Source: Erwinia amylovora (lineage in GTDB: Bacteria; Pseudomonadota; Gammaproteobacteria; Enterobacterales; Enterobacteriaceae). From it: DNA of 64,000 bases. The stretch's first letter is position 1, and every line of letters begins with the position of its first letter. Below, in pieces: positions 28,563 through 38,679 of this stretch. The stretch spans positions 1,612,001-1,676,000 of the forward strand of contig NZ_CP066796.1 of the NCBI RefSeq assembly GCF_017161565.1, written 5' to 3'. A program made the position numbers and the translations under genes. The notes below the pieces were generated by a model that was given only the letters and a program-made list of their open reading frames with translations, ran no database searches and had not been told where the DNA came from.

Positions 28563-28903
28563 AAAAATCTGCCATTAGCATAATAGAGGTAATGAAAAGT
28601 TCTACAATTGACCTTCATGAAGGTTGAAAAAATTGATTTCAGAGTCGATATATTTATCGTCAATCACCAGATAAAGTTTTGCAGTGCCAAATTTAATATA
28701 TGCCTTTTAATAATGCGTCTGTATATTAACGATTCATTTAGGCAAACGCAAATATTCTCTTTGATATTATTTTGAAAAAAAATAAATATATTTTATAAAA
28801 AGGTTAATTTTTAGAAATCGAGTTGACCGGCATATTCAATCTGATATACATTTTAATATGTTGATCATCGTTTATATCTCAGAAGTGAAACATATGAGGC
28901 GCT
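28563..28903. promoter_or_regulatory. Divergent promoter region between prgH and invF
   Basis: These 341 AT-rich bases separate the two main structural operons, and both must be started from here. Runs of A and T around 28750-28810 suggest a target for H-NS silencing. No specific activator site could be assigned by eye. Confidence 0.6.
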
Positions 28904-29770
28904 ATGGGAACTTTTTATTCAAAAGCTGTTCAGTGTAGAGGGAGTAAACGATTTCTCCTGAAAAGTGGTGGTAATAGATCGACTTCTACTGTAAACCATA
29001 CGGCAAATGATGTCATTAAATTGAATAACTCACTGATTTTCGCAAAACCTTTGAATGCGGCATCCTTTTTAGCTTTATCGGCAAACAACAACGGAATCGA
29101 TGGAGAGATAAGAATAAACCAATCCAGCGTACTGGCATCTGTTGATACATTAGAAATAGAGGTTACCGGAGACTGGTTTTTTGAACAGCTCTCCATGCCG
29201 CAGGTTGCGATACTCATTTCATTTTTAGATTATCATTCAAACCCCTGTCGGCTTATTCACCCCAAAACTGGAGATTACTATGATGAGTCTTTGATAATTC
29301 AAAGTGATCGGTTTTATATTTCTAAAGTGCATTATAGCGGCAAGTGCTTGATGGCACTGCTTATCAGTAGAAGATTGAGGCCTGTTGATTATGGGATAGA
29401 AAATTTTTTGAATTTCATCAGAAGGATTGAAAATTATTGGATATCTCACTTCCTGCTGTCTCAGTTATTGAAAGAAGATAAAGATAGCAGTGCTGACAGG
29501 CTTTATAACGCTAGCAAGAGTTATGGCGTTTCAGAGTCTTATTTTAGGAAGCTTTGTCATAATACATTCTCTCGTGGGCCAAAAAAACAGTTACGAATTT
29601 GGAGAGCTTCTCACAGTGCTTTACAGCTGATAGAGAAGGATAATTCAATAGCAACCATTGCGGGGAATAATGGATATGCATCTTCCTCGCATTTCTCAAG
29701 TGAGATTAAGTCTATTTTCGGTATTCGACCACGAGAATTTAAGGACTTAAAAGGGTTTTTTTATGAATGA
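28904..29770 (+). CDS. invF: AraC-family T3SS activator InvF/MxiE/YsaE type
   Basis: The 288-residue regulator has a weakly conserved N-terminal domain and a C-terminal AraC DNA-binding domain. The latter shows a YGVSESYFRKLCHNTF helix-turn-helix, then ATIAGNNGYASSSHFS and the closing FGIRPREFK. In relatives this protein binds the SicA-type chaperone and turns on effector genes once translocators have been secreted. It is first in the operon; its stop overlaps the invG ATG at 29763 by eight bases, a coupling typical of invF-invG. Confidence 0.9.
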   Translation: MGTFYSKAVQCRGSKRFLLKSGGNRSTSTVNHTANDVIKLNNSLIFAKPLNAASFLALSANNNGIDGEIRINQSSVLASVDTLEIEVTGDWFFEQLSMPQVAILISFLDYHSNPCRLIHPKTGDYYDESLIIQSDRFYISKVHYSGKCLMALLISRRLRPVDYGIENFLNFIRRIENYWISHFLLSQLLKEDKDSSADRLYNASKSYGVSESYFRKLCHNTFSRGPKKQLRIWRASHSALQLIEKDNSIATIAGNNGYASSSHFSSEIKSIFGIRPREFKDLKGFFYE

Positions 29771-31528
29771 ATGTTTAGTCAAAAAACTTTCCTATAAATT
29801 GATTATAGTTGTTTTTTCACTTTTTTTAGCACCCATACGTCAGCAGAATTTCTGAACGAAAGAGATGTGCGCAGCGATAAAGATAGAAAAAAAGAAACTG
29901 CTTTTGAGGCAGATAATATATATGTTGCCAGTGATAATAGTGTCCAACAAGTTTTGAATGTTATTGCAGGAGAAATGCATAAGCCTGTCATTGTAAGTAG
30001 TGAAGCTGCTAAAAAGCGTGTTACAGGAAATTTTGACCTCAACGATCCCATGAAACTCTTAGCTAATTTGGCTACGCGTACAGGACTTATATGGTACGAC
30101 GATGGTAGTTCGATATATGTCTATGACTCGAATGAGATGAAAAACATTGTAATACGTCTTTCATATGCTACCTTCGACCGGTTGGTTGCTTATTTAAAAT
30201 CATCAGAATTGTATGACGTGCGTTTCCCGTTACGTTCAGATGGACAATCTGGTTCATTCTATGTTTCGGGTCCACCAGTTTACGTAGAGCTGGTCAAGGC
30301 AGCTGCAAAATATATTGATTCGTCTTATTCAAGGCCTGGAACTGGTAAAGTGACCGTGCGTGTCATAAAACTTAATAACTCCTTCGTTAACGATCGGAAC
30401 TACACACAACGAGATTTGCCACTTACCATACCTGGAGTTGCATCTGTATTAAATAAGTTACTCAATAGCAGTAGAAATTTCTCGGCTTTAGGAGGTGCTA
30501 AAATAAGTGTAGAGGACGAAGTGCACGATGCGAATCAACCAGTTACAATGAACAGGAGAGGTCACTTTAAGTCGTATATAAATGATTTACCGGGCGAAGA
30601 AGTGGTGGCTGATAATAGCGAGTCAGCCAGAGTAAGTAGTGATTCTGTCAACATAGTTGCTTATTCAGATACCAATAGTTTGCTTGTAATGGGGACTGAG
30701 CGCCAGGTCAGTTTTGTAGAGGATTTGATTCGAGCTATTGATATTGCTAAACGTCAAATTCAACTCTCATTATGGATCATAGATATTTCGAAAGAAGATA
30801 TTAACGAATTGGGTGTGCAGTGGAGTGGATCTACCAAAATAAGTAGTACTGGTGTCATATTCGGCACCAGTTCGTTGACGCCAGAAAGTAGTATCAACTT
30901 CCTTGCAAATGTATCTGCATTGGTTAAATCAGGGTCTGCACAGGTTATTTCACGTCCTGAAATTCTGACTCAGGAGAATGTACCCGCTCTTTTCGATAAC
31001 AATAGTAGCTTTTACGCAAGGCTGGTAGGAGAACGAAATTCTTCATTAGAGAAAATAACCTATGGAACTATGATAAGCGTACTGCCGCGTCTGGCAGAAC
31101 GTCAGCATGAAATCGAGATGATCCTTGATATACATGATGGTACCGCACCACGTGATGCCAGTGGAGATTCTGCTCATATCGACAGCCTGCCGGTAATCAG
31201 TAACACGCAAATTAGCACTGAAGCACGTGTTCCTTTGGGATATAGCTTATTGGTGGGAGGATATAGTCGTAATCAAGATGAATACCATGATATAGGCATT
31301 CCTTTATTACGAGATATTCCTTATTTAGGAAAGTTATTTGATTATAGCTACAAAAGCCAAACTAAAATGGTTCGCTTGTTTCTCATTCATCCGCGGTTAT
31401 TAGATAACGGAGAAACATGGCAAGGACGTCAGAACGAGAATCCGGTTATTGGCATAAATTCTGAAGGTAAAGATATAAGGCTGAGATCAACGGTATCTAT
31501 GTTGAGAGAAGTTATGAATCAAAAATGA
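29763..31528 (+). CDS. invG: T3SS outer-membrane secretin InvG (SctC), signal peptide out of frame
   Basis: InvG forms the outer-membrane ring. The long frame holds the N0/N1 domains (ASDNSVQQVLNVIAGEM, KRVTGNFDLNDPMKLLANLA) and the secretin core with a VPLGYSLLVGGYSRN pattern, but it opens without a signal peptide; its first ATG is at 29867. An ATG at 29763, with AGGG seven bases upstream and overlapping the invF stop, starts a perfect signal peptide (MNECLVKKLSYKLIIVVFSL) in another frame, which ends after 30 codons. Adding one T to the seven-T run 29821-29827 joins it to FFSTHTSAEFLNE and gives a normal protein of about 588 residues. It is a mutation, an assembly error, or slippage of the kind known in Shigella mxiE. 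Confidence 0.9.
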
Positions 31529-31538
31529 GGAAGAAGTT

Positions 31539-32651
31539 ATGGAAATCCAGCGTTTACCACTGGCAGGTGCGCTTAATAACATCCTGGATGACAATAAAAG
31601 CGATTTAAACATATCTAAAAAGTCATCTTCGAGTTCAGAATTGGTAGATCATAATGAGAAATTGAGTAATATCGCTGAGGAATTAGCAGACTCATTGAGT
31701 AGTCTTGGAAGGACCAGCAAGATTGGGCGAAAGAACGACAGTTCTGACAATGACACTGTTACAGCTATTCTTGAAGAAAATGCCGATGAAAAAATTTTCA
31801 TTTTGATTAAACAGATCTCAAAATTCCAAGACCAAACTTCTATTCTTAATTATGCACGTCAGTTATTTCCGAATGAATGGGATTTGTTACAAGCGTTACG
31901 TGAGATGCTTCTGAGCCGAAAATTATCTGATGCTCAGAAGAGAAAGGTAAAGGAAGCACTTGTTGATTTGAATGCTTTTGGCGATCGAAAAAAAATTCAA
32001 TCATCAGCAAACGTAGGGGGCATAGCCAAACAATTTAGCAAAATTAACAAGGATTGTAAAATAACTGCAAAAGACCTGCGTAATTGTTATCTTCGTTTTC
32101 TTGAACTTGAAGTGCCTGCAACCTATCTTTATCAAGACTGGATTCATGAGTTTGGTTTTAATTATCGCAAACGGGTGATGTTATTCATACGTACTGCGCT
32201 CATCGCTGATATGAAAGCCAGTGTACCGGGAATCCATTTACATGAATTTGGACCGCTATCTACAAGACATTCAGATGTACGTATACTTCGAACGCTTGAT
32301 CTGAAGTTAACGATCTATTTTCGGAATTTTTCTTTTAGCAGCATGACGGAATTCAATAAAGAAATAATTATTGATGAGTATATATTAAATCTATATATAA
32401 CTGGATTGATTAATGTCGATGAATTAGCTCAGGCTTTTAATAACTTTAAAAATGATTTTATGTCAGAAATGCCTGTCAACAGGCAGGCGACAGTGGTTCA
32501 GATATTTATAAACGTTTATAATAATACTCCTGATTTTCTTTATGCAAACCTAGGCTATCATGCAGCAACAATTACATTTCTCTCAACGTTGTTGGACTCA
32601 CTACACAGAAAAGAGCGAAATTTAATTATCTATGAAAGATACCCTCAGTAA
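31539..32651 (+). CDS. invE: T3SS gatekeeper InvE/MxiC (SctW)
   Basis: InvE controls the switch from secreting translocators to effectors, from the cytoplasmic side of the export gate. The 370-residue length matches InvE (372). The N-terminal 70 residues are Ser/Asp-rich and probably unstructured. The rest is helical with the pattern LLQALREMLLSRKLSDAQK and FLELEVPATYLYQDWI, typical of the HrpJ/YopN/MxiC family. GAGGAAG lies upstream of the ATG. It starts 10 bp after invG. Confidence 0.92.
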   Translation: MEIQRLPLAGALNNILDDNKSDLNISKKSSSSSELVDHNEKLSNIAEELADSLSSLGRTSKIGRKNDSSDNDTVTAILEENADEKIFILIKQISKFQDQTSILNYARQLFPNEWDLLQALREMLLSRKLSDAQKRKVKEALVDLNAFGDRKKIQSSANVGGIAKQFSKINKDCKITAKDLRNCYLRFLELEVPATYLYQDWIHEFGFNYRKRVMLFIRTALIADMKASVPGIHLHEFGPLSTRHSDVRILRTLDLKLTIYFRNFSFSSMTEFNKEIIIDEYILNLYITGLINVDELAQAFNNFKNDFMSEMPVNRQATVVQIFINVYNNTPDFLYANLGYHAATITFLSTLLDSLHRKERNLIIYERYPQ

Positions 32652-32691
32652 AATATAAATTGAGTCATCTTAATGTAAATTACTGGTGTTT

Positions 32692-34761
32692 ATGCTAAAC
32701 AATATCATTTTTCAATTGCGAACACGTCCTGAACTTATCGTCTTGTTGATGATGATTATGGTCGTAGTGATGTTGATTATTCCACTGCCAACTTATTTAG
32801 TTGACTTTTTTATCGCTCTTAATTTAATAATGGCCTTATTGATTTTCATCGGGTCTTTTTATATCAGTAGAATTCTGGATTTTTCGACTTTCCCATCGAT
32901 GATTATGATCAGTACCATATTCCGTCTGGCTATCTCTATCAGTACTAGCCGTTTGGTTCTGACGGATGCGGATGCCGGTGAAATCATTGCCAGCTTTGGC
33001 CAGTTCGTTATTGCCGATAGTCTGGTTGTAGGGATGGTTATCTTCTTCATCGTCACAGTGGTGCAATTTATCGTTATCACAAAAGGATCTGAGCGAATTG
33101 CAGAGGTTGCAGCTCGCTTTTCTTTAGATGCCATGCCGGGTAAGCAAATGAGTATCGATGCTGACCTTAAGGCGGGAGTGATCGATGAAGAGGGAGTCAG
33201 GCAGCGTCGTAGTGACCTTGAAGCTGAAAGCCAGCTTTATGGTGCTCTCGATGGCGCAATGAAGTTTATTAAAGGCGATGCTATTGCTGGAATAATTATT
33301 ATTTTGGTTAACCTGCTTGGAGGGCTTGCTATTGGAGTAGTACAGAAAGGTATGAATATATCACATGCGCTATCCATATATGCATTATTGACTATTGGTG
33401 AGGCTTTAGTGGCGCAGATCCCTGCTTTGCTCATCTCAATTAGCGGGGGGCTAATTGTAACTCGTGTTAATAACAACGAAAATTCAAATCTGGGTGCTAA
33501 GATACTACAGGATCTTTTTCTCAATAAGTCTACATTAGTAATAACAGCAATCCTTGCCGTGACATTGGGCTTATTGCCAGGATTTCCTTTAGTTGTTTTT
33601 CTCTTGTTAGCTATCATTTTAATAGGTGTTTTTTACAAGGGTAAATACAATAAAAATAACACTCTAAGTCCAGATGAGGCAGGGATTACAGAACAGTCCA
33701 CAGTCAAAAATAAGCCTGTAGTAATAGATGGGGAATACATCCCTGAGACTGTGCCGCTTATTGTCAGTGCATGGAGTGGTTATGAAAGATATATTACTAA
33801 AAATAACTTCCCCTCTTTACTAAAACGTCATTTCTTCATAGAGTACGGTGTTCGTCTACCTGATTTAATTATGAATTATGACCAGCATGCTGAACAGGGA
33901 AAGTTGACTGTCGCTATTAATGAAATAAAAGTTGCGAGCTATGATTTTTTCCCTGAAATGCACAAAATTCTTTTCAGAGGAGATGAGTTGAAGTTGATAG
34001 ACGACAACGTAAGGGTGATAAGTACCTCTCAGGGTCATGCCTATTGGATACCTGAACATAGACATGGAGCTGCTTTTAAACTTGGTTTTTATTCTAGAAA
34101 TGCAATTGATGAATCCTATTCTTGCATATCTTCTTTACTTGTTCACGATATTTCTGAATTTTTTGGTATTCAGGAAGCTAAGATGTTACTTGACGATCTT
34201 GAAAAGAAATATCCTGACTTGCTGAAAGAGTGCTATCGCAACAACACGGTTCAGCGAATTACTGAGGTATTTCAACGGTTACTTAAGGAGCGTATCTCAA
34301 TCAGAAATATGCGGTTGATTTTGGAAGCTTTAGTGCAATGGGCTCCCAAGGAAAAAGATCCTATTATGTTGGTTGAACATGTGCGTGGTGTCTTAGCACG
34401 CTATATTTCCAACAGATTCTCCGCACACGGACGTATCAGAACTGTGGTAATGTCACATGATATGGAAAATATCATCCGCGATGGGATCCGCCAGACATCA
34501 GGTGGCACATTTATCAATCTACCACCTAATGAAATAGAGGATATTATAAAATCCCTGGGGGTTTGCCTTAAAAACAATAGGGTGAATGCGAGGGATGTTA
34601 TTCTAATGGTATCTATGGATATAAGACGTTTCGCTAAAACAATTATTGAAGGGACTTATCCTGAATTAGATGTACTCTCTTTTGGTGAGGTCTCTGCCGG
34701 CGTAGAAGTTGACGTCATTGGTTCGTTGGAAAATTATAGTGAGGGTGTAAATGAAATATGA
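32692..34761 (+). CDS. invA: T3SS export-gate protein InvA (SctV)
   Basis: SctV is the large export-gate protein with a nonameric cytoplasmic ring. The 689-residue product has seven to eight TM helices in its first 320 residues, including the family FHIPEP-like region ITKGSERIAEVAARFSLD and GKQMSIDADLKAG. It then has a linker and the cytoplasmic domain, with VQRITEVFQRLLKERISIRN and GIRQTSGGTFINLPP. Identity to Salmonella InvA is obvious. ATG 32692 is preferred over a GTG two codons upstream. It overlaps the next gene by 11 bp. Confidence 0.96.
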   Translation: MLNNIIFQLRTRPELIVLLMMIMVVVMLIIPLPTYLVDFFIALNLIMALLIFIGSFYISRILDFSTFPSMIMISTIFRLAISISTSRLVLTDADAGEIIASFGQFVIADSLVVGMVIFFIVTVVQFIVITKGSERIAEVAARFSLDAMPGKQMSIDADLKAGVIDEEGVRQRRSDLEAESQLYGALDGAMKFIKGDAIAGIIIILVNLLGGLAIGVVQKGMNISHALSIYALLTIGEALVAQIPALLISISGGLIVTRVNNNENSNLGAKILQDLFLNKSTLVITAILAVTLGLLPGFPLVVFLLLAIILIGVFYKGKYNKNNTLSPDEAGITEQSTVKNKPVVIDGEYIPETVPLIVSAWSGYERYITKNNFPSLLKRHFFIEYGVRLPDLIMNYDQHAEQGKLTVAINEIKVASYDFFPEMHKILFRGDELKLIDDNVRVISTSQGHAYWIPEHRHGAAFKLGFYSRNAIDESYSCISSLLVHDISEFFGIQEAKMLLDDLEKKYPDLLKECYRNNTVQRITEVFQRLLKERISIRNMRLILEALVQWAPKEKDPIMLVEHVRGVLARYISNRFSAHGRIRTVVMSHDMENIIRDGIRQTSGGTFINLPPNEIEDIIKSLGVCLKNNRVNARDVILMVSMDIRRFAKTIIEGTYPELDVLSFGEVSAGVEVDVIGSLENYSEGVNEI

Positions 34762-35158
34762 TGTTGCACAACTAATTTCAACTATGCTTAAAGAAGCTGG
34801 CATGTCTGAATTTATCAGTGATGATTTAAGTAACCACTCAACGATTTCTTTGAATATGAAGGATGACATCCCTGCTATTAATATAAAAAGTATAGATGAT
34901 GAGGTATGGCTTTGGGCAAAGCTCGGCGAATATAGTATTCCTTCACTTGCTTACTGCAGTATCAATCTTTTACCATTAATGTTTGATTACCATGAAGAAT
35001 TCTTCATTACAGGGCAGCCTTGCTTATACCCTGTAGATGGACAGCTTGAACTACGAGCACAAGTCATTGAGAAGCATTTAGTGTCTGCTAATGAATTCCT
35101 GACCGTGTTAGATCATTACCTCACTATCATGCTGAACTATCGTAGTGTTTTGGCTTAA
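34751..35158 (+). CDS. invB: T3SS class IB chaperone InvB/Spa15
   Basis: The 135-residue, acidic protein lies between invA and invC, as invB does in SPI-1 and spa15 in Shigella. These chaperones serve several effectors. The order of hydrophobic strands (DEVWLWAKLGEY, PLMFDYHEEFFITGQPC) and the C-terminal helix are as expected. Since no sipA gene is seen here, its clients must be other proteins, possibly those encoded downstream of sipD. Confidence 0.88.
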   Translation: MKYDVAQLISTMLKEAGMSEFISDDLSNHSTISLNMKDDIPAINIKSIDDEVWLWAKLGEYSIPSLAYCSINLLPLMFDYHEEFFITGQPCLYPVDGQLELRAQVIEKHLVSANEFLTVLDHYLTIMLNYRSVLA

Positions 35159-35174
35159 TAGCATAAGGGTAACT

Positions 35175-36470
35175 ATGTTAACACAGATGTTAGTGCGTCT
35201 TGCTCATCCACTACGTATCCAGGGAAATGTGATAGAAGCATACCTTCCAGACACAAAGATTGGAGAAATTTGTGAAATTCAAAAATCATTAGTTGAAAGT
35301 CAAGTCTTAGGGCTAGCCCAGGTAACCGGATTCAATAAAGAACATACATTCTTAAGCCTCTTAACCGATAGCCAGGGGTTTTCACGTGAAAACGTATTGT
35401 TAGCAACAGGTAAACCTTTGCGCGTTGATGTGCATCAAGGAATTTCAGGTGCAATAATTGATGCTACCGGGATAATCAGAGGGCGTCTGGATGATGTGCC
35501 AGTTACTCCTTTAACGGGTACAAAGAGTATCATGGCCTGCGGGGCGGCGCGTGATTTTAGCTTGCGTAAAACGATAACTGAACCATTGCTAACTGGGATT
35601 CGTGCCATTGATGGGTTACTAACATGTGGACAGGGCCAACGAGTCGGAATTTTTGCGACAGCAGGCTGTGGTAAAACATCGCTGATGAATATGCTCATCG
35701 AGCATTCACAAGCGGATATATATGTTATAGGCCTTATTGGTGAACGAGGACGAGAAGTTACTGAGTTTGTTGAATCTATGCGACATTCTTCGCGACGTTC
35801 ACGAGTGATATTAGTTTATGCGACCTCAGATCGCTCTTCAGTAGAACGTACTAACGCCGCACAAATCGCATCAAGCATTGCCGAGTATTTCAGTGATATG
35901 GGCAAAAATGTACTACTTTTTATTGACTCAATTACCCGTTATGCACGTGCGTTACGTGATGTTGCCCTGAGTATGGGAGAAATGCCAGCGCGCCGTGGCT
36001 ATCCAGCATCGGTATTTGAGGCATTACCAAAGCTGCTCGAGCGGCCTGGTTGTTTCATCACCGGTACGATCACAGCATTCTATACTGTGCTAATTGAAAA
36101 TGAAGAAGAGCCAGATATAATCGGTGATGAAGTACGATCGATATTGGATGGGCATATATACCTGAGCCGTAAACTCGCCGCTAAAGGGCATTATCCGGCA
36201 ATTAATGTTCTTAACAGCCTCAGTCGAGTTTTTTCACAAGTTACAAATTGTCATCAGCAGCAAATGGCAAACAGTTTCCGAGATTTATTGCAGCGACAAA
36301 GTGAGATGCAATTATTTATCGATTTAGGGGAATATCGCCGGGGTGAAAACGAAAAAAACGATATTGCAATTGATAAGAGCATACAAATGGAAGCATTTTT
36401 AAAACAAGACGTGACAGAGAAAATCGCAATATCGACCTGTCTGGATGAATTATATGGATGCCTGGCATAG
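35175..36470 (+). CDS. invC: T3SS export ATPase InvC (SctN)
   Basis: InvC is the hexameric ATPase that strips chaperones and unfolds substrates at the sorting platform. Using the ATG at 35175 (AAGGGT upstream) gives 431 residues, exactly the length of Salmonella InvC. Walker A reads TAGCGKT with K167; Walker B is VLLFIDSITRYARA; DVALSMGEMPARRGYPASVF follows. A GTG 30 bases upstream is also in frame but has no ribosome site. The 3' end overlaps invI. Confidence 0.97.
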   Translation: MLTQMLVRLAHPLRIQGNVIEAYLPDTKIGEICEIQKSLVESQVLGLAQVTGFNKEHTFLSLLTDSQGFSRENVLLATGKPLRVDVHQGISGAIIDATGIIRGRLDDVPVTPLTGTKSIMACGAARDFSLRKTITEPLLTGIRAIDGLLTCGQGQRVGIFATAGCGKTSLMNMLIEHSQADIYVIGLIGERGREVTEFVESMRHSSRRSRVILVYATSDRSSVERTNAAQIASSIAEYFSDMGKNVLLFIDSITRYARALRDVALSMGEMPARRGYPASVFEALPKLLERPGCFITGTITAFYTVLIENEEEPDIIGDEVRSILDGHIYLSRKLAAKGHYPAINVLNSLSRVFSQVTNCHQQQMANSFRDLLQRQSEMQLFIDLGEYRRGENEKNDIAIDKSIQMEAFLKQDVTEKIAISTCLDELYGCLA

Positions 36471-36915
36471 TGGTCGTCAATTAATTATTCTGCTCAAATA
36501 CAGAAGATCAATTATTGACTTGAAAATTGTTAAAATTAAAAGTCATTTAAGTCAACTTAATTTACTCATTAATGAGCAGATTCGTGAGTATAATTTATTA
36601 AAGCAGCAACTTAATAGATTTATTCCTTCAGGCGTGCTCAATAGATCTGAAATATACAGAAACATCAGGAGGCAAGGAGTTTTACTATCGCGCCAACAAC
36701 TTTATATCATTAAGTTAAATCAGCTTGATGATGAAAAAATGAGGCAAGAGCAAGCACTCCAGAATTATCAATCTGAAAAATGTTTTCTGGAGAAAAAGCA
36801 CCATAAAATCTCTTGTAATATATACAGGCAATACACTGACTATCGTATGCGTAGTGATAACCATACTGAAGATGATGAACTGGAGTTAATTTGCTATGAT
36901 AAGAGTAAACTCTGA
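36445..36915 (+). CDS. invI: T3SS central stalk protein InvI (SctO)
   Basis: SctO is a coiled-coil stalk, like the gamma subunit of F-type ATPases, that couples the InvC ATPase to the InvA ring. The 156-residue protein is almost wholly helical and rich in Lys, Gln, Leu and Arg, with long heptad stretches (LLKQQLNRFIP, QLDDEKMRQEQALQNYQ). Position and size match InvI (147) and Spa13. It overlaps invC by 26 bp and invJ by 20 bp. Shigella spa13 uses transcriptional slippage, but the frame here is open. Confidence 0.85.
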   Translation: MNYMDAWHSGRQLIILLKYRRSIIDLKIVKIKSHLSQLNLLINEQIREYNLLKQQLNRFIPSGVLNRSEIYRNIRRQGVLLSRQQLYIIKLNQLDDEKMRQEQALQNYQSEKCFLEKKHHKISCNIYRQYTDYRMRSDNHTEDDELELICYDKSKL

Positions 36916-37759
36916 TATAACTACAGAACGTTCCATTGAGAGTGATGAATCATCCCAAGATAAATATTTCGAAAAAATGCTAAGAAAAAAGAATGAATCA
37001 GACGAAGCTGGTGAAGCCTACATTTTACAGCTAAACACCCAGCAATCTTCTGCCGCCCGAATAGCGCGTGGTGGGGAATTAAAAAATGATCATCATATAA
37101 CGGAAAAAATATATTCATCCCTTAGTGATAAAGAAAAGTTTTGCGTTTTGAAACTTTGTGTCGATAAGCATGGTTACTACAGTAAATTAAGTGATAAAAA
37201 TATTATATCTCAGCAACTTACGGGTAAAGATTCAAAAGATAAGGAGAGCTGTGATCAATCTAATAGGATTGTTTCAGCAACGGATGAAAGGAACTCTGTC
37301 AGCATAACAAAGCTTTCCAGGCAAGTGGCTGGACTGGCTGAAAATGAAGAGTTCAGCCTGCATGAGAACCCTATTTTAGTTCCAACTGCTCAAGGAGATC
37401 CGGTTTCGTTTGGAGAAGATAATACATCGCGTGGCGAAAACATGCGCCGGTCAAGGATGCAACAGCCTATGTTGTGCGCTAAAAACGCTGGGAGTATGAG
37501 CGAGACTCGCGCTGATAAACGGGATGTTGACCTGGTTTATCAGTTCCAGCGCTGGACAGGCGATCATACGGTGAAAGTTTTAATTCCTGCTGATTTAAAT
37601 CGCGACGGTAAAATTATTTTATTACCATCTGACACACGGGTGGCCGATGCACTATTCAGAAATATGGATCGTTCAATGCACCGCATGTCAGACCTCCTTC
37701 TGCAACAACAGGATAAAGATGAACGTCAACATCATCAGGATGAAGAAGAGAAAGAATGA
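36896..37759 (+). CDS. invJ: T3SS needle-length regulator InvJ (SctP)
   Basis: InvJ is a secreted ruler protein that sets needle length and triggers the substrate switch through SpaS. The 287-residue protein is low in conservation and Ser/Asp/Lys-rich over most of its length. It ends with a conserved-looking globular C-terminal segment, VYQFQRWTGDHTVKVLIPAD to LLPSDTRVADALF, as in Shigella Spa32 and Salmonella InvJ. The gene is recognised mainly by position between invI and spaO; ATGA overlap with spaO. Confidence 0.83.
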   Translation: MIRVNSDITTERSIESDESSQDKYFEKMLRKKNESDEAGEAYILQLNTQQSSAARIARGGELKNDHHITEKIYSSLSDKEKFCVLKLCVDKHGYYSKLSDKNIISQQLTGKDSKDKESCDQSNRIVSATDERNSVSITKLSRQVAGLAENEEFSLHENPILVPTAQGDPVSFGEDNTSRGENMRRSRMQQPMLCAKNAGSMSETRADKRDVDLVYQFQRWTGDHTVKVLIPADLNRDGKIILLPSDTRVADALFRNMDRSMHRMSDLLLQQQDKDERQHHQDEEEKE

Positions 37760-38679
37760 GTCTACGTCGACATTTACGTCAGGTAAATCGGGGCCAAAGA
37801 GCACTTGAATTACTAAAAAATAAACATGTTGGTAGTGAAGTGATTGATTTGAGTTCGGAAGGTCGTTATTTGCAACTTCTTCTAAAGAATGATTTTGAGG
37901 TACAAAATGAAATATTAATCAATGTCGATGATTGGTTGCAGGAAATGGCTCACCCGCTGCCTGGCATCCCGTGGCATCAGGTCCCATTAAGCTACCTGAT
38001 CCGGTGGTTAAAGAGTCTGAATCTTTCATTTATATTAAAGGCAAAAGAGTGGAATGTTGAAAAAATTGAATTAGCGCACACCTCATTACCAAAGAAAATA
38101 CTCTGTTTACCAGCTAAACCTTGCCCGCTACTGTGCCTGAACTGGACGGAGGACGAAAATTCTACTCTTCGCAGCTGGCATCTTAAGCAATACTGCATAA
38201 CTTTTATAATAGATATACACTTGGGACGTAGTCAGTTACCCATATTATTGATTGTTGATATGGCTGTAGGAGACTTGTTGTTAATACAACATCAATCAGC
38301 ATCACTACGGATAGGAAAAATTAAACTATATCATTTGAGTCTTAATGATAATAAGGAGGTAGCTGTGCTTGAAAAGTTCACAGATGGATATGATGAATGC
38401 CGTGATGAGGATGAAACGCTAAACAGATGGTCAGATCTCCCAATTGAAATTGAATTTGTGCTCGATAGTAAGTCAGTCACTTTGGCAGAACTGGACACAA
38501 TAGAGCCGGGGACGTTATTTCCTCTAAATGATTGTGCGGAGCAGCGTGTAAAGATCTATTTGAACCGAAAGTTCTTTGCTCGAGGTGAATTGGTGGCACT
38601 CGATAACGGTAATCTGGCTGTAGAGATCAAGCAGGTTAATACAGTCTCTGTAGATGATATGGATATCTACAATGCTTAA
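37756..38679 (+). CDS. spaO: T3SS sorting-platform pod protein SpaO (SctQ)
   Basis: SpaO forms the six pods of the cytoplasmic sorting platform. The 307-residue length equals SpaO (303). The C-terminal SPOA domain is visible: LPIEIEFVLDSKSVTLAELD, GTLFPL and VKIYLNRKFFARGELVALD. In Salmonella and Shigella an internal start in spaO also yields a short C-terminal form; I could not confirm an internal ribosome site here. It overlaps invJ by four bases and spaP by eight. Confidence 0.93.
   Translation: MSLRRHLRQVNRGQRALELLKNKHVGSEVIDLSSEGRYLQLLLKNDFEVQNEILINVDDWLQEMAHPLPGIPWHQVPLSYLIRWLKSLNLSFILKAKEWNVEKIELAHTSLPKKILCLPAKPCPLLCLNWTEDENSTLRSWHLKQYCITFIIDIHLGRSQLPILLIVDMAVGDLLLIQHQSASLRIGKIKLYHLSLNDNKEVAVLEKFTDGYDECRDEDETLNRWSDLPIEIEFVLDSKSVTLAELDTIEPGTLFPLNDCAEQRVKIYLNRKFFARGELVALDNGNLAVEIKQVNTVSVDDMDIYNA

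Noticed and set aside
29867..31528. Start of invG at the first in-frame ATG (29867)
   Set aside because: It would lack any signal peptide and cut into the N0 domain; a ribosome site and signal peptide exist upstream in another frame.
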